Shown here: positions 1 to 8,717 of the stretch, piece after piece
Numbering within the stretch: position 1 is the stretch's first letter
Layout of the letters: each line of letters begins with the position of its first letter
Origin: Clostridium scatologenes
GTDB taxonomy: Bacteria; Bacillota; Clostridia; Clostridiales; Clostridiaceae
Assembly (NCBI RefSeq): GCF_000968375.1
Contig: NZ_CP009933.1
Location: 2,790,001 to 2,854,000, forward strand
Length of the DNA stretch: 64,000 bases
Direction of reading: 5' to 3'
Program-made: the position numbers and the translations under genes
Notes under the pieces: model-generated
The model's input: only the letters and a program-made list of their open reading frames with translations
Told to the model about the DNA's origin: nothing
Database searches by the model: none

Positions 1-444
1 AAGGTCACCTGGATATCCTTCTTCTCCATCCTTGCTCATGTATGATAGTTCAAGACAATTGTTTCCATAATCATCTACATATGTTCGAGGTATCCATAAA
101 ACTTTATTAAATCCAATTATTCCTCCATGCAGTTGATTTTCTCCTTCATTTTTAGTTAAATTATATACTCTATCATTTATTTTAATTTTTGCATCTTTTA
201 TTCTATTAGCATTACGCCCTATAATTGCACCAAAGAAAAACTTTCCATTTACATATCCATCTAAATTTTTATATCCTAATACAATATCATCAAGTCTACC
301 TTCTTTATCTGGTACCGTAAGAGAAACTAAGCTTCCACCATAATTTGAAATTTTAGCACTCATCTTATTATCATTAGATAAAGTAAATATATATACTTCC
401 TTATCTTTAAATATTTTTCCAAAAAGTTTTTTTGTAATACCCAT
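1..444 (-). CDS. galM: Aldose 1-epimerase (mutarotase), N-terminal part
   Basis: This gene runs off the left edge; the first 148 codons are present. Aldose 1-epimerase interconverts alpha and beta anomers of aldoses in the cytoplasm. The reading frame starts MGITKKLFG and shows family hallmarks: the early ISNYGGSLVSL strand, the FFGAIIGRNANRI segment (substrate-binding arginine) and NQLHGG with the conserved histidine. A ribosome site AAGGAGAT (454-461 on the minus strand) overlaps the xylB stop, and only 15 bases separate the two genes, so it is the third gene of the xyl operon. The role is probably to feed alpha-D-xylopyranose to xylose isomerase. The catalytic glutamate lies outside the window. 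Confidence 0.9.
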   Translation of the reverse strand, partial: MGITKKLFGKIFKDKEVYIFTLSNDNKMSAKISNYGGSLVSLTVPDKEGRLDDIVLGYKNLDGYVNGKFFFGAIIGRNANRIKDAKIKINDRVYNLTKNEGENQLHGGIIGFNKVLWIPRTYVDDYGNNCLELSYMSKDGEEGYPGDL

Positions 445-459
445 AATAGTAAAATCTCC

Positions 460-1968
460 TTATATCAATAAGTTATCTATTTCTTTAAACTTATCTTTTA
501 AGCAAGTATATAAGGACGAATAAACCTTGTATAACTTGTCATACTTTTCAACATTTTCTCTTATAGGCTCTGTTATATCTGTGGTCTGTATTAAAGCTTC
601 ACAGGCTTCATTCACTGAATTAAAAAGTTTACAACCAACTGCTGCAAGTATTGCTGCTCCATAAGCTGGCCCTTCCTTTGAATTTATAATACTTACCTTC
701 AAATTGAAAACATCTGCAATTATCTGCCTCCAAAGTTTACTTTTAGAACCTCCACCACTGATTCTTATTTCTTTCATATCAACATTTAAACTTCTTAATA
801 TCTCAAGTGAATCCCTAAGAGCAAAAGATACTCCTTCTAAAATAGCTCTTGTCATATCTCCTCTTTTATGTATTACATTTAATCCAATAAAGCTTCCTTT
901 TGCACAAGGATCGTTGTAAGGTGTTCTTTCCCCTATTAAATAAGGTAAAAAGAATAGTTTATTACTTCCTACAGCAGAACTTTCTGCTTCTGAAAGCAAT
1001 TTTTCAAACATATCTCCACTTACATTATCTACCCACCATTTAAGACTTGATGCTGCAGATAATATTACACCCATTTGATGCCACTTTCCATTAGCATGAC
1101 AAAATGAATGAAGTCTATTTTCATTATCTACATAGAATTTTTCACTTGATGCAAAAACAACACCAGATGTTCCAAGTGCCACAGATAATATTCCAGAATT
1201 AACTGTTCCAGTACCTACAGCTCCAGCTGCCTGATCGCCTGCTCCAGCTATAACTTTTGTAGATGTTGAAAGTTCAGTTTCATTTGACACTTTTTTTGAA
1301 ACATTACCTATAACTTCGTAGGATTCATAAACTTTTGGTAAAACGTTTTCTTTAATCTCAAACAAATCTAATATTTCTTTTGACCATTTTCTATTTTCAA
1401 CATCAAACATTATCGTACCAGAAGCATCAGATGCATCAGATGCAAATATTCCAGTAAGCTTAAAACTTATATAATCTTTAGGAAGCATAATATGTGCTAT
1501 TTTAGCATATACATCTGGTTTATTTTCCTTAACCCAAAGCAATTTTGGAAGCGTAAAACCAGTTAACGCCATATTTCCAGTATTTTTTGAAAGTTTATCT
1601 TGTCCAAATTCTTTATTTAAGTAATCACATTGTTTTTGTGTCCTCTGGTCACACCATAATATGGCAGGCATTAAAACTTTATTATTGCTATCAAGAATTA
1701 CAAGTCCATGCATTTGACCACTAAAACTTATTCCATCAATAGTTTCTGGTTTAATATTATGACTATTTATAAGTTCCCTAATACCATCTTTGGTACTATT
1801 CCACCAATCATTAGGATTTTGTTCTGCCCATCCAACTTTAGGATAACTTACATCGTAATCTTTGGACACACTTGCTAAAATTTGGCCTTTTTCATTCATT
1901 ATGATAAGTTTTACAGAAGAAGTTCCTAAATCAATTCCTAAAAAGTTCACATTAATCTCTTCTTTCAT
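460..1968 (-). CDS. xylB: Xylulokinase
   Basis: It phosphorylates D-xylulose to xylulose 5-phosphate with ATP, the step after xylose isomerase. The protein is a FGGY-family sugar kinase of normal length (about 500 aa): the N-terminal phosphate loop is GIDLGTSSVK near residues 11-20, the middle has AGAGDQAAGAVGTG (about 240-253), and the C-terminal half has the GGGSKSKLWRQIIAD adenosine motif and GPAYGAAILA. It lies 56 bases downstream of xylA and 15 bases upstream of galM, all on one strand. The first ATG has no clear ribosome site; an in-frame GTG at 1950 preceded by AAAGAAGAG would give the shorter start MNFLGIDLG, which fits the family well and may be the true start. Confidence 0.93.
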   Translation of the reverse strand: MKEEINVNFLGIDLGTSSVKLIIMNEKGQILASVSKDYDVSYPKVGWAEQNPNDWWNSTKDGIRELINSHNIKPETIDGISFSGQMHGLVILDSNNKVLMPAILWCDQRTQKQCDYLNKEFGQDKLSKNTGNMALTGFTLPKLLWVKENKPDVYAKIAHIMLPKDYISFKLTGIFASDASDASGTIMFDVENRKWSKEILDLFEIKENVLPKVYESYEVIGNVSKKVSNETELSTSTKVIAGAGDQAAGAVGTGTVNSGILSVALGTSGVVFASSEKFYVDNENRLHSFCHANGKWHQMGVILSAASSLKWWVDNVSGDMFEKLLSEAESSAVGSNKLFFLPYLIGERTPYNDPCAKGSFIGLNVIHKRGDMTRAILEGVSFALRDSLEILRSLNVDMKEIRISGGGSKSKLWRQIIADVFNLKVSIINSKEGPAYGAAILAAVGCKLFNSVNEACEALIQTTDITEPIRENVEKYDKLYKVYSSLYTCLKDKFKEIDNLLI

Positions 1969-1987
1969 AAAATTATTAATAATTTCT

Positions 1988-2014
1988 GTAGAGGTAGTTT
2001 AAAACGACCTCTAC
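1988..2014. other. Intercistronic hairpin between xylA and xylB
   Basis: Perfect 8-base arms GTAGAGGT (1988-1995) and ACCTCTAC (2007-2014) lie just after the xylA stop. No U-tract follows on the minus strand, so it looks like an mRNA stabiliser or processing hairpin, not a terminator. It could let xylA be expressed above xylB. Confidence 0.5.
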
Positions 2015-2024
2015 ATATTACTTT

Positions 2025-3347
2025 CTATTTATCTTCAAATATATATTGATTTACTATTGATTCTAAATATTCTTGTCTTCCTGAGTGGTTGTTCATAACA
2101 TTATTACTCAAAGCATATTTTTCTAGTTCTTCAAATCCAGCTTTACCATCTACTATGTCTTTACCTATTCCAGTAGAAAAGCTTGAATATCTTTCTTTAA
2201 TAAAGTTTTCAATAGGACCATCTTGTAATAATTTATACGCAATTCTAAGTCCTTTAGCAAACGTATCCATTCCTGCTATATATGATAAGAATAAATCTTC
2301 TGGTTCAAAGGATGCTCTTCTTACCTTTGCATCAAAGTTCAATCCACCTGGTGCTATACCCCCATTTTTAAGTATTTCGTACATAGCTAAAGTTGCATCA
2401 TATATATTTGTAGGGAATTGATCTGTATCCCATCCAAGATGTGGATCTCCTTGATTTGCATCCAAGCTGCCAAGTACATTATTATTTCTTGCCAAACATA
2501 TTTCATGTTGGAAAGTATGTCCTGCTAAAGTAGCATGATTTGCTTCAATATTTACTTTAAAGTAATTTTCTAACTTGTATTTTCTTAAGAATCCTAAAAC
2601 AGTTGCTACATCAAAATCATATTGATGCTTTGTAGGTTCCTTTGGCTTTGGTTCTATGAGGAATTGTCCTTTAAAACCTATTTTCTTTGCATAATCCACT
2701 GCCATCTGCAATATTCTGGAAAAGTTATCCATTTCAAGCCCCATATCAGTATTTAAAAGTGTTTCATATCCTTCTCTTCCACCCCAAAATACATAATTTT
2801 CTCCGCCTAATTCATTTGTAACTTCTATTGCTTTCTTTAACTGTGCTGCTGAATATGCATAAACGTTTGCATTGCAGGTAGTTCCAGCACCATGTACAAA
2901 TCTTGGATTACTAAATAAGTTAGCTGTACCCCATAATAATTTCTTATTATTTTTTTTCATTAATTCTTTACACATTGATACTATTTCATCTAAATTCTTA
3001 TTTGTTTCTGCAAGATCTTTTCCTTCAGGTGCTATATCTCTATCATGAAAACAAAAATAATCCATATCTAGCTTGTCCATAAACTCAAATGCTGCTTCCA
3101 TTCTCGCTTTAGCAAGTTCCATATTATCGTTTACATTATCCCATGACCTAACCATTGTACCTAATCCAAATTGATCAGTTCCATTAGCAGTTAATGTATG
3201 CCAATAGGACATTGAAAATCTTAAATGATCCTTCATCTTTTTTCCACCGATTATTTCATCAGGATTATAATATTTAAATGAGTAAGGATTTTTTGAATCT
3301 GATCCTTCATAATTTATTTTAGACACATTAGAAAAATACTCTTTCAT
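2025..3347 (-). CDS. xylA: Xylose isomerase
   Basis: It converts D-xylose to D-xylulose in the cytoplasm and needs two divalent metals. The 440-aa protein opens MKEYFSNVSKINYEG and contains the long form of the family's signatures: YFCFHDRDIAPEG (catalytic His), VFWGGREGYE (around 200), FLIEPKPKEPTKHQYDFD (metal ligands) and NIEANHATLAGHTFQHE. I take the ATG at 3347, eight bases after GGAG, over a GTG three codons upstream. First gene of xylA-xylB-galM. An inverted repeat in the upstream region may be the operator. No xylR or xylose transporter gene lies in the window. Confidence 0.96.
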   Translation of the reverse strand: MKEYFSNVSKINYEGSDSKNPYSFKYYNPDEIIGGKKMKDHLRFSMSYWHTLTANGTDQFGLGTMVRSWDNVNDNMELAKARMEAAFEFMDKLDMDYFCFHDRDIAPEGKDLAETNKNLDEIVSMCKELMKKNNKKLLWGTANLFSNPRFVHGAGTTCNANVYAYSAAQLKKAIEVTNELGGENYVFWGGREGYETLLNTDMGLEMDNFSRILQMAVDYAKKIGFKGQFLIEPKPKEPTKHQYDFDVATVLGFLRKYKLENYFKVNIEANHATLAGHTFQHEICLARNNNVLGSLDANQGDPHLGWDTDQFPTNIYDATLAMYEILKNGGIAPGGLNFDAKVRRASFEPEDLFLSYIAGMDTFAKGLRIAYKLLQDGPIENFIKERYSSFSTGIGKDIVDGKAGFEELEKYALSNNVMNNHSGRQEYLESIVNQYIFEDK

Positions 3348-3391
3348 CACAATCACTCCCTATTTTATTATCAAATTTAGTATAACATTTT

Positions 3392-3428
3392 AAAATAACT
3401 TTTTCAAGTCACTTTATAAAGTTATTTT
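3392..3428. promoter_or_regulatory. Inverted repeat upstream of xylA, candidate operator
   Basis: Perfect 11-base arms AAAATAACTTT (3392-3402) and AAAGTTATTTT (3418-3428) sit 45-80 bases upstream of the xylA start, where the promoter should be. A second partial dyad GTTATT/AATAAC overlaps the right arm (3421-3434). The position suggests control of the xyl operon, possibly by a ROK-type XylR encoded elsewhere; the regulator is inference. Confidence 0.45.
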
Positions 3429-3559
3429 AATAACATATTATACCTTTCCATTGTTGAAATAATCTTATTAGCAAATTTTCTAACATCTCTATCTCTTAAA
3501 ACTATATTCTTAAAATGATAAAAACCCTCTTTAAGTTTCTTATTTATGAGGATATACTA
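3422..3559 (-). pseudogene. Possible 3' remnant of an unidentified gene
   Basis: On the minus strand an open frame of about 45 codons with no plausible start reads through ...GFYHFKNIVLRDRDVR... and ends ...STMERYNMLLK at a TAA (3422-3424). Its composition is protein-like, but I recognise no family. It overlaps the inverted repeat upstream of xylA. It could be the tail of a decayed gene or chance. Confidence 0.2.
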
Positions 3560-3666
3560 TTATATACTGCTTATATGGTCAGCACTTGGAACTAAGATTG
3601 TTACAATTTTTAAAATCATGTAAAATGAATTATATAAACAAAATAAGAAAAGGAATGAATATAATT

Positions 3667-4200
3667 ATGAAAAAAATTTTTTTGAGTACAGAAAGATTAG
3701 CATTTTCACTATGGAGTGAAGAAGATATATCTGATGCTTTAGAACTTTGGGGAAACCCAGAAGTAACAAAATTTATTACATCAAATGGTAAAATGTCAGA
3801 AAAGCAGATATGTGAAAGGCTCAAAAAGGAAATAGAAACTTATACTAATGCTAATGTTCAATATTTTCCACTTTACCTCGTAGAAGCTAATAAAAATATA
3901 GGATGTTGTGGCCTGCGGCCATATGATCCTAAAAATAATATTTTCGAAATGGGAATACATTTAAAACAACAATATTGGGGGAACGGATTTGCTAAGGAAG
4001 CATGTTCTGCAATCATAGAATATTCTTTCAATACCCTTGGAGTTAATGCACTTTTTGCAGGACACAACCCTAAAAACACAGCATCTGCTGGATTGCTTAA
4101 AAAGCTTGGATTTGTATATACCCATGATGAATTTTATCCACCAACAGGGTTAAATCACCCTTCATACTTGATGACAAGGCAAGATAATGCTGGAAAATAG
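3667..4200 (+). CDS. GNAT-family N-acetyltransferase (RimJ/RimL type)
   Basis: Predicted acetyl-CoA-dependent N-acetyltransferase, 177 aa from the ATG at 3667. The sequence starts KKIFLSTERLAFSLWSEED, the typical beginning of the RimJ/RimL-like branch that modifies protein N-termini or small amines. The acetyl-CoA-binding region is EMGIHLKQQYWGNGFAKEA followed by helix AIIEYSF, then HNPKNTASAGLLKKLGF, all as expected for the fold. The frame is open further upstream, but the nearest Shine-Dalgarno-like AAAAGGAA fits the 3667 start best, though spaced rather far (13 bases). The substrate cannot be told from sequence. A decayed ynfA-like tail follows immediately. Confidence 0.82.
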   Translation: MKKIFLSTERLAFSLWSEEDISDALELWGNPEVTKFITSNGKMSEKQICERLKKEIETYTNANVQYFPLYLVEANKNIGCCGLRPYDPKNNIFEMGIHLKQQYWGNGFAKEACSAIIEYSFNTLGVNALFAGHNPKNTASAGLLKKLGFVYTHDEFYPPTGLNHPSYLMTRQDNAGK

Positions 4201-4205
4201 ATAAC

Positions 4206-4289
4206 ATTATTCCAGATAAGTTTGACTTAATTGGAGGAGCTATTGCACTTATTGTAGTTCTAGTAATCATGTATTATCCAAGAGGATAG
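4206..4289 (+). pseudogene. C-terminal relic of a YnfA/UPF0060-type membrane protein
   Basis: Directly after the acetyltransferase stop, an open frame of 27 codons reads IIPDKFDLIGGAIALIVVLV then IMYYPRG and a stop. It matches the last transmembrane helix of small four-helix YnfA/UPF0060 proteins, whose ends look like D-x-D-x-IG-A-x-x-L-x-x-V-x-IMY-x-PR. There is no start codon and no upstream helices, so the rest of the gene has been lost. Family assignment is from memory of the consensus. Confidence 0.55.
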
Positions 4290-4296
4290 TACATGA

Positions 4297-5448
4297 TTAT
4301 GAAATTTGCAGTACCCTTTTTAACTGCTTAATATTTATATCTGTTTGTATTCCTTCTTTATGCCAATGTTTTTTACAACCACAGTAGTCTAGTATTACAC
4401 ATTGTGGTACAAAATTTAAGCTTTTTGCTCTCCAGCCACCTTCAAGCAAGTTGAGAACACAGGCTACGCCCACAACTCCAATTTCTCCTTTTTTTATTTT
4501 TTCCTTTGAAAAAGCTTCTGATTCGTGAAATATCATGTATACTTTAAAATTATACTTATTGCCCGTTTGAGAAAGCTTATTCACTCTACAGCTTTCAGTA
4601 CAACTTGCACATAAATAACCTTTATCAGTTTTCTTAGCCTTACACTTAATATCATTATGAAACCTCATACAAGAAGGCACTAGAACCATTTTATATTTTG
4701 TTTTAATAAAATCCTCTTTAAAGGCTTTATTAAGTATTTCAGCTCCAACCATGTTAAGATGATATTCTATTTCTTTTCTACCACAAAATATCATATCTTC
4801 TCTAAATTTATACTTTGGATAACTTTGATTTAAGAAATTACTTACTTGTGATGTGTATTTACCAAGTTCTCTACTTCCTTCTACTTTAAACCATTTAGCA
4901 ATGAAATTAGCTTTACTAACAAATTCATTTCTATATTTTCCAGGTTTACTTTTAAGAAACTTATACCAATTAATTAACCTATCTAAGCAAAACTTAAAAT
5001 CACCTGAAGCCTCCATCCACTTGATCAAATTAACAAAATCATCAAAATACACTTGTTCTGAAATGGTACTATTTTCACTATTTTCACTAAGAAAGGTTGT
5101 TGATAATATGCCTTTAAGCTTATTCAATGCAGGTTTTAAAGGCTTAACATTATTTCTAAACACAGATAGATATGAAAGCATCTTTTGGGGAGCTAACTTT
5201 AATTTTCTTGCCCTATTCATATATACCAAAAGTAAAACCCCAATGGTAAGGAACTCTAACATATATTCCTCATTACTTCTACACTGTTCTATATCTCTTT
5301 TTTTTATAAAGCCTTCAAAATCATTAATTATTGAAAAAACTGAATTTTTAAGCTTTTCCACAACTTTAACTGAAAGTAATGATATTTCCTTATAGTATAA
5401 ATCTGAATTGATATTTTCATTTTTTAGACAATAGGTAATTATATTCAT
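4297..5448 (-). CDS. DUF116 family protein
   Basis: A 383-aa protein of unknown function. The C-terminal ~170 residues carry the DUF116 pattern: VPSCMRFHNDIKCKA, LCASCTESCRVNKL, GVVGVACVLNLLEGGWRAK and CVILDYCGCKKHWH, a cysteine-rich arrangement that could bind metal or an Fe-S cluster. The N-terminal ~200 residues are helical and not recognised. I start at the ATG nine bases after GAGGTG; an in-frame GTG overlapping that ribosome site (5460) is the alternative. It lies 23 bases after the CDF transporter gene on the same strand, so the two are probably co-transcribed. That context hints at metal handling, which is weak inference. Confidence 0.75.
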   Translation of the reverse strand: MNIITYCLKNENINSDLYYKEISLLSVKVVEKLKNSVFSIINDFEGFIKKRDIEQCRSNEEYMLEFLTIGVLLLVYMNRARKLKLAPQKMLSYLSVFRNNVKPLKPALNKLKGILSTTFLSENSENSTISEQVYFDDFVNLIKWMEASGDFKFCLDRLINWYKFLKSKPGKYRNEFVSKANFIAKWFKVEGSRELGKYTSQVSNFLNQSYPKYKFREDMIFCGRKEIEYHLNMVGAEILNKAFKEDFIKTKYKMVLVPSCMRFHNDIKCKAKKTDKGYLCASCTESCRVNKLSQTGNKYNFKVYMIFHESEAFSKEKIKKGEIGVVGVACVLNLLEGGWRAKSLNFVPQCVILDYCGCKKHWHKEGIQTDINIKQLKRVLQIS

Positions 5449-5471
5449 AATTAATTTCACCTCATAACAAA

Positions 5472-6653
5472 TTAACTTGCATAATCCCTATCAATAGTTA
5501 CAACCACATTATATCCAGCATGCTCACCCTTTATTTCAGTATCAATATCTAATTTAAGTTTTTCCTCAGCTTCTTCTGTTATCTCCTTATCAAAACCTAT
5601 TACTATATCAAAAACAAGATTCTTATTTTCACCTTCTCCTATTATTCTAAGATCATGAAAAGAACTTATAACAGGAAATTTAGCAAGTACTTTCTGAACT
5701 GTATGGTTAGCATCAACTATTTCTTTTGAATCACGACATATTGGATCCATATGAATAACAATAAACATATTATATTTTTCTGAAAGCTCTCTTTCTCCTT
5801 TATCAATTATTTCGTGGATTTTCATAATTGATATATTACTTGGAACTTCTGCATGAAGAGAAGCCATTGATCTTCCTGGACCATAATTGTGAATTATTAT
5901 ATCATGTACACCTAAAATATATTCATATTCAAGTACTGAAACTTTTATTTCATTTACTAACTCTGGATCAGGCGCTTCACCTAAAAGTGGATTTATTGTT
6001 TCTTTTATTAAAGATATTCCTGAGAACATTATAAATATTGCCACAACCATACTGACATATCCATCTATATTTACTTTAAATATATAACTAAATGATAATG
6101 AAATGATTACACCACTTAATATTGCCACATCATTTAAAGCATCCCTACCTGTAGCTTCAAGTGTAGATGAATTAATCGTTTTGCCTAAAGATTTATTAAA
6201 ATAACTGAGCCATAACTTTAAAGGTATAGCAAAAGCTATAATTATTAAGGTGGTAATATTAAAAATTACTGGCTCTGGATGCATAATTCTATCAAAAGAA
6301 GTTTTAACAAATTCAAATCCAACCATTAAAATTAAAAATGCAACTATTAGTGCAGATATATATTCCATTCTTCCATGACCAAAAGGATGACCTTTATCCG
6401 CTGGTTTATTTGATAATCTAAAACCAATAAGGGCTATTATAGAACTTGTTACATCAATTAAATTATGAAAGGCATCAGCAATTATAGCAATACTATTAGT
6501 TATAAATCCAATAATAATTTCCACTATAAAAAGTATTAAATTTATTATTATTCCTAAAATACCACTTAAAATACCATACCTTTCTCTTACCTTTATATCA
6601 TTAGTATCCTCATAATTTTTTATAAAATGAGACACTATATATTTTCCTGTCAC
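5472..6653 (-). CDS. Cation diffusion facilitator (CDF) family metal exporter
   Basis: Predicted inner-membrane antiporter exporting divalent metal ions (Zn2+, Fe2+, Mn2+ or Co2+) in exchange for protons. At 393 aa it is longer than classic CDFs (about 300) because of an extended cytoplasmic C-terminus. Six membrane segments are visible; the transport sites are DAFHNLIDV in TM2 and GRDALNDV in TM5, with the GHPFGHGRMEY loop between TM2 and TM3. The C-terminal ferredoxin-like dimerisation domain has HNYGPGRSMASLHAEVP. Start is GTG with AAGGAGTG seven bases before it. The gene is divergent from the blaI-like gene, sharing a 207-base region. Confidence 0.9.
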   Translation of the reverse strand: MTGKYIVSHFIKNYEDTNDIKVRERYGILSGILGIIINLILFIVEIIIGFITNSIAIIADAFHNLIDVTSSIIALIGFRLSNKPADKGHPFGHGRMEYISALIVAFLILMVGFEFVKTSFDRIMHPEPVIFNITTLIIIAFAIPLKLWLSYFNKSLGKTINSSTLEATGRDALNDVAILSGVIISLSFSYIFKVNIDGYVSMVVAIFIMFSGISLIKETINPLLGEAPDPELVNEIKVSVLEYEYILGVHDIIIHNYGPGRSMASLHAEVPSNISIMKIHEIIDKGERELSEKYNMFIVIHMDPICRDSKEIVDANHTVQKVLAKFPVISSFHDLRIIGEGENKNLVFDIVIGFDKEITEEAEEKLKLDIDTEIKGEHAGYNVVVTIDRDYAS

Positions 6654-6780
6654 ATTATCACTCCTTTAATTGCCATATACATAATACGCTTTAAAAATAT
6701 TCATATTTTATTTATTATTGATGATTATACCACAATAATTATTACTCTGTTTGAGGAATATAATAATTTTATTATTATCA

Positions 6781-6832
6781 TTGACTTTTTCTGTTTACAC
6801 ATGTAATATTAAAATATCAATTACATATGTAA
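6781..6832 (+). promoter_or_regulatory. Promoter with two BlaI-type operators before the repressor/sensor pair
   Basis: A sigma-A promoter reads TTGACT (6781-6786), 17 bases, TAATAT (6804-6809). Two palindromes fit the BlaI/MecI core TACA-n-TGTA: TTACACATGTAA (6795-6806), overlapping the -10, and TTACATATGTAA (6821-6832), just past the start site. This is the layout expected for autorepression by the downstream BlaI-family protein. Confidence 0.8.
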
Positions 6833-6860
6833 ACAATATTTAGAAGGGAGATTTTATTCT

Positions 6861-7250
6861 ATGAAAAACAATTCTAGTATTTCCAATGCAGAATTAGAAG
6901 TAATGAAAATTATATGGAGAACACCTGAAATAACAGCAAATAGAATTATAGAAAAACTTGAAAGCAAAAGTAACTGGAAACCTAATACCATAAAAACACT
7001 AATAAATAGACTACTAAAAAAAGATATTATTAGTTTTCGTAAAGATGGAAAGGAATATTATTATCATGCTTTGATTTCTGAAAATGATTATATAAATGAA
7101 GAGAGCAAATCTTTTCTAAATAAAATTTTCAATGGTTCTATTAATTCTATGGTATTAAATTTTGTTAATAATAAAAATTTATCCAATGATGAGATTGAAG
7201 AATTAAAGAAAATCTTAACCAAGTCAAGTAATAATTCTTCAAAAAAATAA
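6861..7250 (+). CDS. BlaI/MecI/CopY-family transcriptional repressor
   Basis: A 129-aa winged-helix repressor. It starts KNNSSISNAELEVMKIIW and continues with the recognition helix region NTIKTLINRLLKKDII and the wing FRKDGKEYYYHAL, all typical of BlaI; the C-terminal dimerisation helix pair follows. BlaI family members are inactivated when a partner BlaR1-type membrane protease triggers their cleavage. A good ribosome site, AGAAGGGAG, precedes the ATG. The partner gene begins 19 bases downstream. Two palindromes at its own promoter and one before the LRR gene define the likely regulon. The inducer is unlikely to be a beta-lactam, because the sensor lacks a penicillin-binding domain. Confidence 0.92.
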   Translation: MKNNSSISNAELEVMKIIWRTPEITANRIIEKLESKSNWKPNTIKTLINRLLKKDIISFRKDGKEYYYHALISENDYINEESKSFLNKIFNGSINSMVLNFVNNKNLSNDEIEELKKILTKSSNNSSKK

Positions 7251-7269
7251 AATGGTAGGTGATATTGTT

Positions 7270-8649
7270 ATGCTAAATTTAATGGAAACAATTTTTTTCA
7301 TGTCCATAAATGGAAGCATACTTGTAATATTAATACTTTTAACAAAAATAATTTTAAAGGATAAATTAAATGTTAAATTTCATTACTTTATATGGTTTCT
7401 TTTAATAATAAAACTTACTATACCATATGAATTACAAAGCAACTTAAGCATATTTAATATATCTAATACCTTAATTGAAAAACAAAGAATTATAAATACT
7501 CCACTAAAAACAATATGCAAAAATGATATTAATTATAAAGATATAGACAATGGCGAAAGTATAAAAAATTCCAATAATAAATTTAATTATAAAAGCATAT
7601 TACTTTTCATATGGATATTTGGAATACTGTGTTCAATTACTTTTACTCTTCATGGCACTAAGAAAATTAAAATTATTAAAAAGCTTTCAGATACTAATTA
7701 TATTTCAAATTTTAATGAAGTATTAAATAACTGCATGAAAACTATGAATATAAAAAAGAATTTTACTTTAATGTACACTGATTATGCAATCAGCCCTTGC
7801 TTAGAAGGAATAATTCACCCTATAATTTTAGTATCTAGAAAAACAGCAGAAAGCATTTCCAGTCAGGAACTCAAATATATTATAATGCATGAACTTTGCC
7901 ACTTTAAGAGATTGGATATAGTAATTAATTGGATTATCATAATTCTAAATACTATATATTGGTTTAACCCAATAATAAGATATGGTTTTTACAAAATGAA
8001 ACAAGATTGTGAAATTTCCTGTGATTCAGATGTTCTTAAATACTTAAATGATGCAGAAAATATACACTATGGCAATACAATCATAAAAATATTGGAAATA
8101 AATACTAACTACAATACACTGGTTGGAACAACTTCAATGATTAAAGATAAATCAGAAATAAAAAAAAGAATTACCATGATATTAAAATATAAAAAAGTTT
8201 CTTTAAAAAGCATTATTTTAGGCATTTTAGCAATTACCATTATAGGATCTGTAGGGTTGACAAAAGCTTATAATTTAAAAACAGAAGATAACTTAAATTC
8301 AATACCTGTAAATGAAGTGAATTCTGCTGCAGCCTTTGATAAAAATTTATGGAATACTACCTTTGAATTATGGGATGGAAAGGATTTTTACAAAATAAGT
8401 ACAAATAAAAAATCTTATAGTATAAATGTAACTTCAGATACTAAATTTGGAACAGTAAATATAAAAATTTATAATGATAAAAAAGTATTATTTGAAAAAT
8501 GCAATCCCAAAAATGAAACTATAAATATTCCTGAAGAAGATACTGAAAATGTAAAAATTGAAACTACAGGAAAGCTTACTAAGGGAAGCTACACAATCCG
8601 CGTAGATAATGGACAAAAAATCAAACCAATTGTTATGAAAGATGCCTAA
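7270..8649 (+). CDS. BlaR1-like M56 membrane metallopeptidase sensor with a non-PBP outer domain
   Basis: A 459-aa integral membrane protease-sensor. Several N-terminal TM helices precede the zinc site IMHELCHFKRLD (HExxH; about residues 206-217) and the downstream helix with CEISCDSDVL (E and D ligands). A further TM helix follows (about 312-332). Classic BlaR1 then has an extracellular class-D-like penicillin-binding domain; this protein instead ends with about 100 residues starting near LWNTTFELWDGKDFY and containing KSYSINV, NIKIYNDKKVLF and KGSYTIRVD. That domain closely resembles the end of the LRR protein encoded next. The ATG at 7270, eight bases after AGGTGA, is preferred over the in-frame ATG at 7252. 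It lies 19 bases after the repressor gene and presumably signals to it. Confidence 0.88.
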   Translation: MLNLMETIFFMSINGSILVILILLTKIILKDKLNVKFHYFIWFLLIIKLTIPYELQSNLSIFNISNTLIEKQRIINTPLKTICKNDINYKDIDNGESIKNSNNKFNYKSILLFIWIFGILCSITFTLHGTKKIKIIKKLSDTNYISNFNEVLNNCMKTMNIKKNFTLMYTDYAISPCLEGIIHPIILVSRKTAESISSQELKYIIMHELCHFKRLDIVINWIIIILNTIYWFNPIIRYGFYKMKQDCEISCDSDVLKYLNDAENIHYGNTIIKILEINTNYNTLVGTTSMIKDKSEIKKRITMILKYKKVSLKSIILGILAITIIGSVGLTKAYNLKTEDNLNSIPVNEVNSAAAFDKNLWNTTFELWDGKDFYKISTNKKSYSINVTSDTKFGTVNIKIYNDKKVLFEKCNPKNETINIPEEDTENVKIETTGKLTKGSYTIRVDNGQKIKPIVMKDA

Positions 8650-8680
8650 AATTTAAAATATAAATTTTTTCGCACATTTT

Positions 8681-8696
8681 GTTTACGTATGTAAAC
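8681..8696. promoter_or_regulatory. BlaI-type operator upstream of the LRR gene
   Basis: GTTTACGTATGTAAAC is palindromic apart from its centre and carries the same TAC-n4-GTA core and flanking TTTAC/GTAAA as the two operators at 6795-6832. It lies 22 bases before the LRR start, so the LRR gene is probably repressed by the same BlaI-like protein. Confidence 0.7.
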
Positions 8697-8717
8697 AATT
8701 AATAGGAGTGATTATCA

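Noticed and set aside
7252..8649. Beta-lactam resistance sensor BlaR1/MecR1
   Set aside because: There is no penicillin-binding domain (no SxxK, SxN or KTG set) and no beta-lactamase gene nearby.
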